Shown here one piece after another: positions 1 through 8,587 of a stretch of 64,000 bases of DNA. The notes below the pieces were generated by a model. It saw only the letters and a list, made by a program, of their open reading frames with translations. It was not told the DNA's origin and did no database searches. Every line of letters starts with the position of its first letter. The stretch's first letter is position 1. The stretch comes from Planctomycetota bacterium. GTDB taxonomy: Bacteria; Planctomycetota; UBA1135; GCA-002686595. A program made the position numbers and the translations under genes. The stretch covers positions 51,253-115,252 of the forward strand of contig DUBE01000029.1 of NCBI GenBank assembly GCA_012960475.1, written 5' to 3'.

Positions 1-1053
1 TATTCGGGTTTCTTGCTGGAGCGCGAGCGCACCTTCTATTGGATGGCGGACGCCTACCCTGCCCAGGACGTGTCCCTGGCGGGGGGGGATCTGGACAATG
101 TGTTGATCCTGGAGCAGGGCACGGAACGGGCTCTGGGAGAAACCGATCGCGAGTCGTCCTTGGTGACCTGCCATGAGGGCGCGATCTATCAGGTCCAAGG
201 GGTGACCTGGCGCATTGAGAAGTTCGATCATCAAAACCGGCGGGCCTACGCAAAGCAGGTGGAATCGGATTACTACACCGATGCCCAGAGCGATACAGAT
301 GTGCGCATCTTGCGCCTGGAGGAATGTCTGCGGCGGGATCGGGCGGATTTTGCCGTGGCGCACCCGGTGACTCTTCCGGAGGGGGCCGCGCCCGGCGAGC
401 AAACCGGCGAGGACATCAGCGTCTGGCGTGGAGAGGTGCATGTGACCACAGTTGCGACCCTCTACAAGAAAATTCGGTTCTACACCAAAGAGAATGTGGG
501 GGCCGGGGAGATCCACCTGCCACCAGAGGAAATTGACACCGAGGCCTTTCTCTTGACCCTTTCGGAGGAAACTGCGGCGGAATTGGGGGCCAGCTGTGCG
601 GATGGCGGCACCGCCTGGCACGCCTTGGGAGAGTTGATGCGCAGCACTGCGCCACTCTTTGTGCGTTGCCAGCCCAGTGACCTGGGGCTTTGCGCCCAGG
701 TGCGCTCGCCCCATTTCGGACGGCCCACCCTGGTGTTGTATGACAGGGTGCAAGGGGGTGTGGGCTTGAGTGACCTGCTCTTGGCGGCTCAGCGGGAATT
801 GTTGGAGGCTTGTCTGGACGTGGTGCAGCGCTGCGCTTGCGAGCGCGGCTGTCCTGCCTGCGTGGGGCCCGTGGAAGAGGTGGGGGCCGAAGGCAAGGCT
901 GGGGTCCTGCGCTTGCTCAAGCACCTCTCCCAGGGCCCGGATCTTGTTGCCTTGGAACCATCGGAACTGGACGATCTTATGGAATCGCCCCCGAGCGCCG
1001 AAGACTTTGGCCCTGAGGGGCACTTGACCCGCGGGGCCCAGTTGCAGGAGTGA
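1..1053 (+). CDS. mrfA: MrfA-type DEAD/DEAH helicase, C-terminal part (5' truncated)
   Basis: The reading frame is open from base 1, so the gene begins upstream of the window and only about 350 C-terminal residues are visible. These residues match the part of MrfA/YprA-type superfamily 2 helicases after the helicase core, including the DUF1998 zinc-binding region. Visible markers are an SDYYTDA segment near 265-285 and a C-x-C-x3-C-x2-C cluster (CACERGCPAC) at about 832-861. In Bacillus, MrfA works with the exonuclease MrfB to remove mitomycin C adducts independently of UvrABC. The neighbour starting 7 nt downstream is an MrfB homologue, which strongly supports the call. The helicase motor motifs lie outside the window, so activity cannot be judged here. 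Confidence 0.85.
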   Translation, partial: YSGFLLERERTFYWMADAYPAQDVSLAGGDLDNVLILEQGTERALGETDRESSLVTCHEGAIYQVQGVTWRIEKFDHQNRRAYAKQVESDYYTDAQSDTDVRILRLEECLRRDRADFAVAHPVTLPEGAAPGEQTGEDISVWRGEVHVTTVATLYKKIRFYTKENVGAGEIHLPPEEIDTEAFLLTLSEETAAELGASCADGGTAWHALGELMRSTAPLFVRCQPSDLGLCAQVRSPHFGRPTLVLYDRVQGGVGLSDLLLAAQRELLEACLDVVQRCACERGCPACVGPVEEVGAEGKAGVLRLLKHLSQGPDLVALEPSELDDLMESPPSAEDFGPEGHLTRGAQLQE

Positions 1054-1060
1054 TCCTGGA

Positions 1061-2485
1061 GTGAGTCCCCCCAAGAGCAAACTGGCCGCGCGCTTGCAAC
1101 GCCTGCGGCGTGAGGAGGGGACGGCCCCGGGAAATAGCTCTGCACCCCGGGGGCAGAAGAATATCTCCCCAAAGAAGGCAGGCGGGGTGAACTCTCCTGA
1201 TCAAGAGCTCGATCGTTCGTCTGGCCTGGGTCGTTTGCGTCAGCGTCTGGAGGACAGGGGCGCGGTGTACAGCGAGATCAAGGACGCGCCTGCCTGCCCC
1301 ACGCGTTTGGGGGCACCTCGGGACCTGGAAGCCATGGAGGTGCGCGATGGGATCTGTCACGCCCGCATCCAGACCTTGGATTCAACTCAGGTCCACGGGA
1401 GCTGGACGCTTGCCGAAGCACATCAGGCGGACGCAAGAGCCGTTGAACTTCTGGCCCATGATGCGTCCCTGGCCAGCGTCCGAGCGCGGGACGCGATTTT
1501 TCTTGATACGGAAACAACGGGCCTGTCCGGGGGCAGCGGGACGTGGGTCTACATGGTTGGTCTTGGCCGTTTCCTGCCCGACGGATCGTTTGAGATGTGG
1601 CAGGGTTTCTTGCGGGGACCAGAAGCGGAAAAGCCTTTCATGCAAGAGGTCGCAAGGCGCATCGCTGAGGCCCGGACTGTGGTGAGTTTCTTTGGCAAGT
1701 CCTACGACCAGCACCGTCTGTTGGATCGTCTTCGCCTGAACGGCTTGGGCTCGCCCTTCGAGGGGCGGCCGCACCTGGACCTCTACTATCCCCTCAAGCG
1801 TCTATTGGGTGGCCAGGGGCCAGGGCCCTATGGGGATCACAAGTTGCAGACCCTCGAGGATCGTTTGTGCGGCCATAAGAGGGTGGATGACCTGCCCGGG
1901 TCAGCGGCTCCCGAGGCCTGGTTCGATTTCCTCGCGCAGAGGCCCCATCGCTTGGAAGGGGTCTTTCAGCACAACTTCCTGGACGTGCTGTCCCTGGTGA
2001 CCCTTTTTGGATACCTGGGGCGGGCTTTGACTGGGAGCAGGGCAGATGGGCGTGATCTGGCGGGGCCGGACCTGCTGCGCAACCTGGCTTTGATGCAAAG
2101 TTCGGTCAAGGCCAGGCAGTATGAGAGGGCTTTGGAGTTGTTGACTGCAACCGACTTTCCCGGGCAGCCCCTGGCTCAGGTTCTTGTCTTTGATCTCATG
2201 CGGGGCGAGTGCCTGCTGCGCACGGGTGCGGTAGAAGCGGGGCAGAACCTTCTGCGCACGATTCACGGGAGGGCTTGGGAGGAGAGATCACAAGAGGTCA
2301 TCCAGCGTGCGGGCCTCGAGAGTGCTCAGATTCTCGGCCTTTCCGCAGTGCAACGGGGGGAACTTGTCCTGGCAGAAGAGGCCCATGGCTGGGCTGCGGA
2401 CTGGCTCGATCTGTGGCCGGGGCTGGTCCGTCACCGGGAAGTTCAGTTGCGGCTGACCAAGGCACTCAAGCGAGTTCGTTCCTAG
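1061..2485 (+). CDS. mrfB: MrfB/YprB-type DEDDh exonuclease with helical C-terminal region
   Basis: 474 residues starting at GTG, 7 nt after the mrfA stop, so the two genes are probably cotranscribed. The RNase H-like exonuclease domain covers about residues 140-320. Motif I is FLDTETTGL (D149, E151), followed by a GKSYD segment, HLDLYYP, and HNFLD with H304 and D308, which fits a DEDDh 3'-5' exonuclease. Residues 330-474 are helical and resemble the TPR-like tail of the YprB family. The first 60 residues are basic and probably disordered. By family knowledge, MrfB is the nuclease partner of MrfA in excision of mitomycin C lesions. The gene converges on the HDOD gene, with 33 nt between stop codons and no clear terminator. 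Confidence 0.88.
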   Translation: MSPPKSKLAARLQRLRREEGTAPGNSSAPRGQKNISPKKAGGVNSPDQELDRSSGLGRLRQRLEDRGAVYSEIKDAPACPTRLGAPRDLEAMEVRDGICHARIQTLDSTQVHGSWTLAEAHQADARAVELLAHDASLASVRARDAIFLDTETTGLSGGSGTWVYMVGLGRFLPDGSFEMWQGFLRGPEAEKPFMQEVARRIAEARTVVSFFGKSYDQHRLLDRLRLNGLGSPFEGRPHLDLYYPLKRLLGGQGPGPYGDHKLQTLEDRLCGHKRVDDLPGSAAPEAWFDFLAQRPHRLEGVFQHNFLDVLSLVTLFGYLGRALTGSRADGRDLAGPDLLRNLALMQSSVKARQYERALELLTATDFPGQPLAQVLVFDLMRGECLLRTGAVEAGQNLLRTIHGRAWEERSQEVIQRAGLESAQILGLSAVQRGELVLAEEAHGWAADWLDLWPGLVRHREVQLRLTKALKRVRS

Positions 2486-2518
2486 GGCCTCTTGTTCCAG
2501 GCTACTGCAGCGTGGCTC

Positions 2519-3376
2519 TCAGGCCGCCAGCTGATCTTCTACCTGGGCCAACTCTGTGTTCAATCGGGACCGTAACTTAAGCAGGTCTTGAGGCAGCATG
2601 TCTGCGCGCTGCCAGGCGAATTCGCTCACCGGGAAGGGCGAGTTGATCTTGTCACCCTGACAGGACTCACTTGCCTTGGTGTGCAGAGCGAGGGCCTCGG
2701 CCAGATGCACCGCAGCCGTGAGCGAAGGATCCTGGGTCGCCTTTTCCGGTGCATGGTGGCAGCGAATCGTGTCGATCAGCACCTGGGGCAGCATCCAGCG
2801 CGTGGCCAGCCTGGCCCCGATTTCCGCGTGTGAAATACCAAGGACGACATTTTCGGCCAGGATCCGTGGGCTGCCCAGTTGGACTTGTTGCTCCACCCGA
2901 TAGAGACCTTTTTCGCAGTGGCGGTCGAGAATCAACTCGCCAACATTCAGAAGCAGTCCCGCGGTGTAGGCTCTTTCCGGATCTACTCGCCCCGTGGTAC
3001 TGGCCACAAGGCGGGAGGCGATCGCAGTGGTCACAGCATCTTGCCAGGCAGAGGCATTTTGCCGGTCGTTGGCAGGACGGGCTTCTTGGAAGTAGTTCGA
3101 TGCGCAAGAGGGCAAGACAAGACTGGTGAGCGTGCGTGCTCCGAGCATGGTTCCTGCTTCTTCCAGTGACGCAATCTCGCGCTGGAATCCGTAGTAGGCC
3201 GAGTTGCACAGCTTGAGTACTTTGCCAGTCAGACCAGGATCGGTCTGAATGACCTTGATCAGTTGTTGCGACGTAACATCGGGACGTGCCGCTATGCCGA
3301 GTACAGTTGTAGCTACCTGGGGAAAAGGCGCCAGGGAGCGTATGTTGGTCACGATGGACCGAAGAAGATCAACCAT
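2519..3376 (-). CDS. HDOD domain protein
   Basis: The protein carries an HDOD domain, a degenerate HD-phosphohydrolase-like signalling module. Residues 15-230 contain the typical opening (LAPFPQVATTVLGIAARP), the DPGLTGKVLKLCNSAYYGF block and a later AEIGARLATRW-x-LP-x-x-LIDTIRCHH segment. HDOD proteins usually act in signalling or motility control rather than as hydrolases. I chose the ATG at 3376 (285 residues). An upstream in-frame TTG at 3448 would add 24 mostly Pro/Ala-rich residues. The gene stands alone, with no adjacent kinase or GGDEF gene, so its pathway is unknown. Confidence 0.8.
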   Translation of the reverse strand: MVDLLRSIVTNIRSLAPFPQVATTVLGIAARPDVTSQQLIKVIQTDPGLTGKVLKLCNSAYYGFQREIASLEEAGTMLGARTLTSLVLPSCASNYFQEARPANDRQNASAWQDAVTTAIASRLVASTTGRVDPERAYTAGLLLNVGELILDRHCEKGLYRVEQQVQLGSPRILAENVVLGISHAEIGARLATRWMLPQVLIDTIRCHHAPEKATQDPSLTAAVHLAEALALHTKASESCQGDKINSPFPVSEFAWQRADMLPQDLLKLRSRLNTELAQVEDQLAA

Positions 3377-3508
3377 AAAGCGAGCCTTTAGATCGCGGAC
3401 TAGGGGAGCTGCGCCCGCTGTTTTCGGCGGATCAGGCGGAGGACTCAACTGCGGCCCCGTGCGAACCCGTTGCTGGGAAGATCTGTCTCGCGATGAAACT
3501 CCTGCCTG

Positions 3509-4372
3509 CTAGATTGGAAGTCGTAGCCAGTCTTCCCCGTGCACCAGATCCCCGCCACCGTGTGCAGCCGCGATCAGAATGACGCACGTGAGCAGGACCA
3601 GGGGGCGCCATATGCGCCAAGCTTTCAATGTCGCAAGAAGCGCTCCCACCGAGAGTGCAGCGCAGGCTACCCCTAGCCAACGATGCAGATCCATGTCACC
3701 CGAAATTTCAGAGGCCAGGATCCAACCGCTGATCGAGGCCAGGCAGGCAAATGGGGCGGCAGCTGCAAGGCAGAATTTCAGCAGTCGGTCGGGGGGGCTG
3801 GACCTTAGAGACAAGAGACCCGCCAAGACCAGCAAGGCCACGGGAAAGTGCAGCAGGGTCATGTGCAGGCGGCCGGTGAAGGCCAGCCAGGTCTTGGCTC
3901 CGAAGTGGCGCTTGAGCGCGGTGTCTCCCGGGGACCCTGCTTCTTCCCTTGCTGCCTTCAATTCTGCGCGCCGACGTTCAAGGGTCGCGGGGTTGGGGAG
4001 GCTGGCCCCAGCGCTGATCCAACGAGCCAGGAGAGCGAGTTCTGCGGCATCAAGGGGCTCTTCCACCTCGTCTTCCGGTGGCATATCACCTTCGTCACAG
4101 GTGATGAACAGATCGGATTCTTCGGGATCGCCGGGCTTGACCATCAGGTCGATCATCAGGGTCGCGTTCAGGTCGGTTGCATCCGGCCAGTCCTTGATCG
4201 CTTTCTCATCCCCCGAGTCCGGCTCATGGCAGCGGGCGCAGCGTTCTTCCAGCAACACAGCAACCGCCACGGGATCGGGGTCCAGAGTCTGCTGGGCGCC
4301 TTGGTCGGAGTCTTGAGTCACCGCGCTGGGAGCCGAGCAAAGCAGAACAAGGGCTGTAAGAATCGAAAACAT
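3509..4372 (-). CDS. Planctomycete-type cytochrome c fused to a DUF2231-like membrane domain
   Basis: 287 residues from the ATG at 4372, which gives a clean signal peptide; a TTG at 4399 would add nine residues. The mature N-terminus holds one c-type haem site, C45-A-R-C48-H49, with a candidate distal Met in the CDEGDMPPED segment. After a charged linker, the C-terminal half has four hydrophobic segments beginning LHMTLLHFPVALLVLAG, as in DUF2231-like membrane proteins. The haem domain should be periplasmic and membrane tethered, consistent with electron transfer or a sensor role. Similar single-haem domains occur in many planctomycete secreted proteins. The neighbours give no specific pathway. 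Confidence 0.75.
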   Translation of the reverse strand: MFSILTALVLLCSAPSAVTQDSDQGAQQTLDPDPVAVAVLLEERCARCHEPDSGDEKAIKDWPDATDLNATLMIDLMVKPGDPEESDLFITCDEGDMPPEDEVEEPLDAAELALLARWISAGASLPNPATLERRRAELKAAREEAGSPGDTALKRHFGAKTWLAFTGRLHMTLLHFPVALLVLAGLLSLRSSPPDRLLKFCLAAAAPFACLASISGWILASEISGDMDLHRWLGVACAALSVGALLATLKAWRIWRPLVLLTCVILIAAAHGGGDLVHGEDWLRLPI

Positions 4373-4658
4373 GAAGTGTTCGCTTGGGGGAGAACTCAAG
4401 CGGGGAATCCATTGGTCAGCTGGTTTTGAATCACCGCCACAAACCCATCAACCTTGGCCGCCCTGGTGCGCGGTTCGGGGGAGATCCACATGCCATGTAC
4501 CGCATGGGTCGTGATCGGGGCGATCCTGATCCGATTGCGGGACCGGGGGTCGTTTTGGATCTGAAGGGGGCTCAGTCCAGGAGTGCATGGACCCATGATG
4601 GGATCCTGGCGCGGGGGACTCAAGTGCGCGGGATCAAAGCGCCCATGAAGAGGAGCCC

Positions 4659-4976
4659 TTAGCGCCTGAATCCGGTCCTGACCTTCTGGGTGAAGGGGCG
4701 GCGTACGATGCCGGTCTGGGGGCCGCCGGCAGGCAGGGGAGCTTTGGGACCGGTCACCTTGGGGCGGTTGAGACTTGGCAATTCTTCGCTCACCTGCCGC
4801 AGTTCCTCGCCGGCCAGTTCTTCCTCAAGTTTCTTGCGGGCAAGCGGCCCCGGGGGCGGCTTGAAGATGCCTCCTTCCCTGCGCATGGCGAGGGCGAATT
4901 CTCCCCAGAGTTCCTTTAGGAAGGGCAGCCAGATAGGCGCGAGGCAGATCAGCAGGATGTACTTGAGGATTTCCAT
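4659..4976 (-). CDS. Small membrane-anchored hypothetical protein
   Basis: 105 residues, not recognised. One N-terminal hydrophobic segment (residues 4-22, ILKYILLICLAPIWLPFL) is followed by a basic, Pro-rich cytoplasm-like tail with a short Glu-rich helix (about 48-68). Reading-frame quality is good, with GC-rich third positions, and it lies in a minus-strand cluster with the small gene ending at 5082. The 4373-4658 spacer upstream of the cytochrome gene holds no other convincing frame. It could be a small inner-membrane scaffold; no function is assigned. Confidence 0.5.
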   Translation of the reverse strand: MEILKYILLICLAPIWLPFLKELWGEFALAMRREGGIFKPPPGPLARKKLEEELAGEELRQVSEELPSLNRPKVTGPKAPLPAGGPQTGIVRRPFTQKVRTGFRR

Positions 4977-5081
4977 GGGCGCGACTCCTCAATCATCGGC
5001 CACAGGCGCGCTGAGTTCCCAGGGTTGTGTTGAAAAAAGACCCTCGGGGCCGCTCTTGGGGCCCCTGGCGCGGGGCACGGT

Positions 5082-5315
5082 TCAATTGTTGATCTTCTTG
5101 ATCTCCTGGAGCGTCGGGTTCTCCTTGGTGACCTTGCAGCGGTGGCATTCCAAGTAGAAGCGGATCTCGCCCGCCGGGGTGGCGTGCAGTTGCAGCATGT
5201 CCTTGCCCGCATTCCAGGCGACCTTGGGGTCCTCGGTGCGGTGGATCCAGGTGTGGCCGAGGATGCGGCAGAAGAAGTTGGTGGGCATGGAGGGGCTGGG
5301 TTGGGGGCTGGGCAT
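5082..5315 (-). CDS. Small Cys/His-containing hypothetical protein
   Basis: About 77 residues from the ATG at 5315; a later ATG at 5288 gives a 68-residue form starting MPTNFFCRILGH, and an earlier one at 5342 adds nine residues. The core has FFCRILGHTW near the start and an ECHRCK motif near residue 55, so C-x8-25-H plus C-x2-C could bind a metal as a small zinc-ribbon-like protein. The family is not recognised. It lies divergent to the Gfo/Idh gene at 5417, with 74-101 nt between starts. Confidence 0.5.
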   Translation of the reverse strand: MPSPQPSPSMPTNFFCRILGHTWIHRTEDPKVAWNAGKDMLQLHATPAGEIRFYLECHRCKVTKENPTLQEIKKINN

Positions 5316-5416
5316 TTTGGAGACTGAGCTCGGCAGTCGCAAGAGCCCCCTGGGACTATTCTAGGCTTGGAGTCCTGGGCGGCACACTTCTGTCCCCACC
5401 TCAAGCCCCTACTCCC

Positions 5417-6565
5417 ATGAGCACTCCCCTTTCCATTGGCCTGATCGGCCAGAAATTCATGGGCCGCGCCCACTCCAATGCCTGGAATCAGGCCCCGCGC
5501 TTTTTTGATCTGCCTCGTCAGCCCCACCTGGAACTGGTCAGCGCGCTTGACCAGCGCGAACTCAAGACCTTCGCCAAGCGCTGGGGCTGGTCGCGCTTTA
5601 CCGGCGACTGGCGCGACATTGCGGAGGACGAGAGCATTGAATTGGTGGACATTGGTACGCCTAACGACCTACATGCGGAACAGGCCATCGCCATGCTTGA
5701 GGCGGGCAAGCATGTGGCCTGCGAGAAGCCGCTGGCAGGCACTCTTGAGGACGCCCGGGCCATGCGGGTTGTGGCCAAGAAGCGTAAGCGCCAGAAGACT
5801 TTCGTATGGTTCAACTACCGTCGCTGCGCGGCGGTGGCCTTGGCCCAGCAGCTAGTTGCTGCGGGCAAGATAGGCGTGCTGCAGCATGTGCGCGCGAGTT
5901 ACTTGCAGGACTGGGGTGGCCCGGACGTGCCCTTGCTCTGGCGCTTTCAAGAAAAACACGCGGGCTCCGGTGCCCACGGGGACCTGAACGCTCATATCGT
6001 GGATATGGCCCGCTTCATCAGCGGTGATGAGGTCAAGGAGGTCAATGGGGCGGTTGCCAAGACTTTCGTCAAGGAGCGCAAGCGCTTGGATGGAAAGGGC
6101 CTTGGGCGATCCACCGTGGACGATGCGGTGCTGTTCTTGACCACCTTCAAGAGTGGCGCCATCGGCAGTTTTGAGGCTTCTCGTGTGGCTCACGGTAATC
6201 AGAACAAGAACACGATTGAACTCAACGGAACTCTGGGGTCCCTCAAGTTCGACTTTGAAGACATGAATCTGCTTTGGTTCTATGACGCCCGGGACGACCC
6301 CAAGACGCGGGGCTGGCGGCGCATCATGTGTACCGCTGCAGAGCACCATCCTTATGTGGCCAACTGGTGGCCCGATGCTCATGTGCTTGGTTACGAGCAT
6401 GGTTTTGTCAACATGGCCGCGGATATCTGCAAGGTTCTGGGGGGCAAGAAGCCAGAGGTGGCACTGCCGGACTTTGAAGATGCCTACCAGACCCAACGCG
6501 TGCTGGAGGCTGCGCTTCTGGCGGCCAAGGAGCGCTGCGCGATTCCCATGAGTCAGGTCAGGTAG
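5417..6565 (+). CDS. Gfo/Idh/MocA family NAD(P)-dependent oxidoreductase
   Basis: 382 residues starting at ATG. The N-terminal Rossmann fold opens with SIGLIGQKFMGRAHSNAW, and the family EKP motif is present as C102-E103-K104-P105 (the Lys is the usual catalytic residue). The second half is the alpha/beta substrate domain, with GDLNAHIVDMARFI carrying the conserved Asp/His region. Such enzymes oxidise sugars, inositols or their derivatives at a secondary alcohol. There is no signal peptide, so it is cytoplasmic. Planctomycetes carry many members and the substrate cannot be read from the sequence. A link to the 3-keto-sugar genes at 14-17 kb is possible but unproven. Confidence 0.88.
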   Translation: MSTPLSIGLIGQKFMGRAHSNAWNQAPRFFDLPRQPHLELVSALDQRELKTFAKRWGWSRFTGDWRDIAEDESIELVDIGTPNDLHAEQAIAMLEAGKHVACEKPLAGTLEDARAMRVVAKKRKRQKTFVWFNYRRCAAVALAQQLVAAGKIGVLQHVRASYLQDWGGPDVPLLWRFQEKHAGSGAHGDLNAHIVDMARFISGDEVKEVNGAVAKTFVKERKRLDGKGLGRSTVDDAVLFLTTFKSGAIGSFEASRVAHGNQNKNTIELNGTLGSLKFDFEDMNLLWFYDARDDPKTRGWRRIMCTAAEHHPYVANWWPDAHVLGYEHGFVNMAADICKVLGGKKPEVALPDFEDAYQTQRVLEAALLAAKERCAIPMSQVR

Positions 6566-6632
6566 GGGCAGACCCTCGGCGCTGAGTTTGAGTATGCGTG
6601 GTGAGGAATGGAGGTTGCCGCAGGGCGGCTTC

Positions 6633-6757
6633 GGGCAAGGGTGTGTGAAAACACCGTTTGAGAGCCCTTTGGAGGAGTTTTGAGGTGCTCCTGGGCTCGT
6701 GCTCGGGGCGGACAGTTCGAGCTTCTCGAATCGAGACTTGGCCGAGATCTCGGAAAG
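6633..6757 (+). repeat. Intergenic repeat R, copy 1 (short)
   Basis: A 120-base stretch also found at 8401-8526 and 10070-10195, always ahead of a member of the secreted-protein array. Shared elements are a small hairpin at 6640-6655 (GGTGT and ACACC arms around GTGAAA), the palindrome TTCGAG-CTT-CTCGAA at 6716-6730, and CCGAGATCTCGG at 6742-6753 (core GAGATCTC in all copies). This copy lacks the left 150-200 bases present in copies 2 and 3. The remaining bases of the 6566-6893 spacer (6758-6837) are unique. From about 6838 to the start codon the sequence matches the leader of the fourth array gene (11417-11474). No coding frame is supported here. Confidence 0.8.
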
Positions 6758-6893
6758 AACTCATGTAACTCCCACAGGATCACAAAAAGTGAGAGTATTG
6801 AGGCAGCGCAGATCGGTACATGATCGGGCGGTGTGTCAGGCACAGCCCCTCATCCATCACACGGACCAACCTACTTCCCCGACGAGCCACGAC

Positions 6894-8219
6894 ATGAAAA
6901 CACACAACAACACAAGAAACGCATGTATCCTTACCGTGGTCTTAGCCATGGGCACCGGGGCGGCACTAGCGCAGACCACTATTACCGGCACTGCCGGGGG
7001 CAGCGACAGCTGGAACGACCTGGCCAACTGGAATGCAGGTGTGCCATCCGGAGCGATCGATGCGATCGTCAGCGGTGGCGTTTGGGCACAGGTGAGCAAT
7101 GTTGCGACGCCCGCCTACTCCGGCAGTTTGACTCTGAACGCCAATGCGACGCTGACGATGGCTTGCAGTGGGGCAGGGTGCGGCTCAGGAATTGAGAATG
7201 CGGTACTAGGCACCTCTGGCATCACGATGAATGCTGGCTCGGAGATTCAGGTGAACATGAACATCGGTGTGGATTTCCCGGCGATCACGTTGTTGGGTGA
7301 TGCCAAGTTGAGCAGCCTATTTGGCGCTTCTGACTGGGAAACTGACAACTACAGCGCAATCACCGGAGCCCACACTCTGACCTTGGAACACTTCAATGGC
7401 CATGCGATCAACCTGAACGCCGCCAATAGCTTCTCCGAGTTGATTGCCGATACATCAGATCGTTGGTACCTCCATGCCACAGCCGCTGGCTCTCTAGGCA
7501 CCGGAAACGTGACCATCAACCCTCGGCCCGACGGAAGAAGTGCCTCGCTTTATTTCGATGCTAACGATGCGATGGCCGACACCGCAACGCTGACTCTGAA
7601 CGGTAGTCCCGGGCAGGGTGGATTCAGTGGTAATGGTTCAGACTATGTGATCCTGAACGCAGACGACACCATCGCCGCACTCTACGTCTACGGTGTGCAG
7701 CAGCCCGCAGGAATCTATACCAACTCGGAAACCTGGATCTCCGGCAGCGGGACTTTGACCGTTCTGAACAGCGGCTCGAACCTGTTCTGCAACCCGGCCA
7801 ACTCCCACTCGGGCGGCGGCTTTGCGACCCTGGACACCTCGACCTTTTCCGGCCCCGGCTTCTTCCATTTGGAAGCGATCGACGGCCCTCCGGATCAGTT
7901 TGCCTACTTCCTGGTTTCCGGCTCATTCGCGGATCCCGGCCTGACCGTGAGCCAAGGCCAACTTTGCTTGGGTGCCCCCCAGGGCCGCTACAGCCCGGCT
8001 GCAGGTGGATCCTTGAGTTCCATCGGCCAGTTTGATGGGGCCGGCGTGCTGCAGAACCTGGCGGGCACCTCGTCCGTGGGTACTGGCTTTGATGTTCCCG
8101 CTGCGCTGCCCAGTCCTCCGGGCGGCGTGATTGCCGGCGGTGACACCTGGTACTTCCAGTTGTGGTACCGCGACGGCGCCGCGTCCAACTTCTCAGACGG
8201 CATCGCGGTCACTTTCTAA
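6894..8219 (+). CDS. Array gene A: secreted protein, X module + C-terminal domain type 1
   Basis: 441 residues from the ATG at 6894, chosen because it begins a signal peptide (MKTHNNTRNACILTVVLAMG...ALAQ) shared with gene D; longer in-frame starts lack one. Residues 28-295 form the X module, rich in short beta-strand repeats with a W-N-D-L-x-N-W-x-x-G-x-P motif like that of autotransporter or PEP-CTERM adhesins. It closely matches gene D (11475-12767). Residues 297-441 are the C-terminal domain found in six proteins of the window, subtype 1, almost the same as in gene B. The domain markers are FAYFLVS, GQLCLG, GDTWYFQLWYRD and a terminal GIAVTF. The product is predicted to be exported. Ligand and anchoring mode are unknown. 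Confidence 0.8.
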   Translation: MKTHNNTRNACILTVVLAMGTGAALAQTTITGTAGGSDSWNDLANWNAGVPSGAIDAIVSGGVWAQVSNVATPAYSGSLTLNANATLTMACSGAGCGSGIENAVLGTSGITMNAGSEIQVNMNIGVDFPAITLLGDAKLSSLFGASDWETDNYSAITGAHTLTLEHFNGHAINLNAANSFSELIADTSDRWYLHATAAGSLGTGNVTINPRPDGRSASLYFDANDAMADTATLTLNGSPGQGGFSGNGSDYVILNADDTIAALYVYGVQQPAGIYTNSETWISGSGTLTVLNSGSNLFCNPANSHSGGGFATLDTSTFSGPGFFHLEAIDGPPDQFAYFLVSGSFADPGLTVSQGQLCLGAPQGRYSPAAGGSLSSIGQFDGAGVLQNLAGTSSVGTGFDVPAALPSPPGGVIAGGDTWYFQLWYRDGAASNFSDGIAVTF

Positions 8220-8223
8220 GCCT

Positions 8224-8587
8224 CGAGACAATCAACTCTGGCACTGCCGCCGGTTCCAACCCGGCGCCCAATCACGCGCTCCACCATGCGCGCATGGCGC
8301 TGGGGCAAGACCAAGAACGCTTGCTCCTTCTCGATCAGGACTGCTATTGTTGCTGCGTCCTTGTAGGGGCCGGTAATCGGCTGGGCTCGTTTCCAGACTC
8401 GCGCCAGGGTGTGCGAAAGCACCGCGCGAGAACCCTTTAGAGGACTCGTGAGGTGCTCCTGGGTTCGTGCTCAGGGCAGACAGTTCGAGCTTCTCGAATC
8501 GAGATCTAGCTGAGATCTCCGATTTCGCGCGAATGACCTACACTTGGATGGTCCGTCCTAGGTCCCACCCGAGCTGGCTTTCACTGA
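8224..8587 (+). repeat. Intergenic repeat R, copy 2 (long), leader of gene B
   Basis: This spacer of about 365 bases aligns along nearly its full length with 9893-10254, ahead of gene C. Its right half also aligns with 6633-6757. It starts CGAGACAATCAACTC just after the gene A stop. The hairpin at 8408-8423 reads GGTGT-GCGAAA-GCACC (equally GTGC-GAAA-GCAC). The palindrome TTCGAG-CTT-CTCGAA is at 8484-8498 and GAGATCTC at 8512-8519. The homology runs straight into the start codon of gene B. No terminator is visible between gene A and this copy, and no credible small gene was found in it. Confidence 0.8.

Noticed and set aside
4396..4623. Possible 75-residue minus-strand gene upstream of the cytochrome gene
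   Set aside because: Pro/Arg-rich sequence without motif, no start support, and both strands are open over the same stretch.
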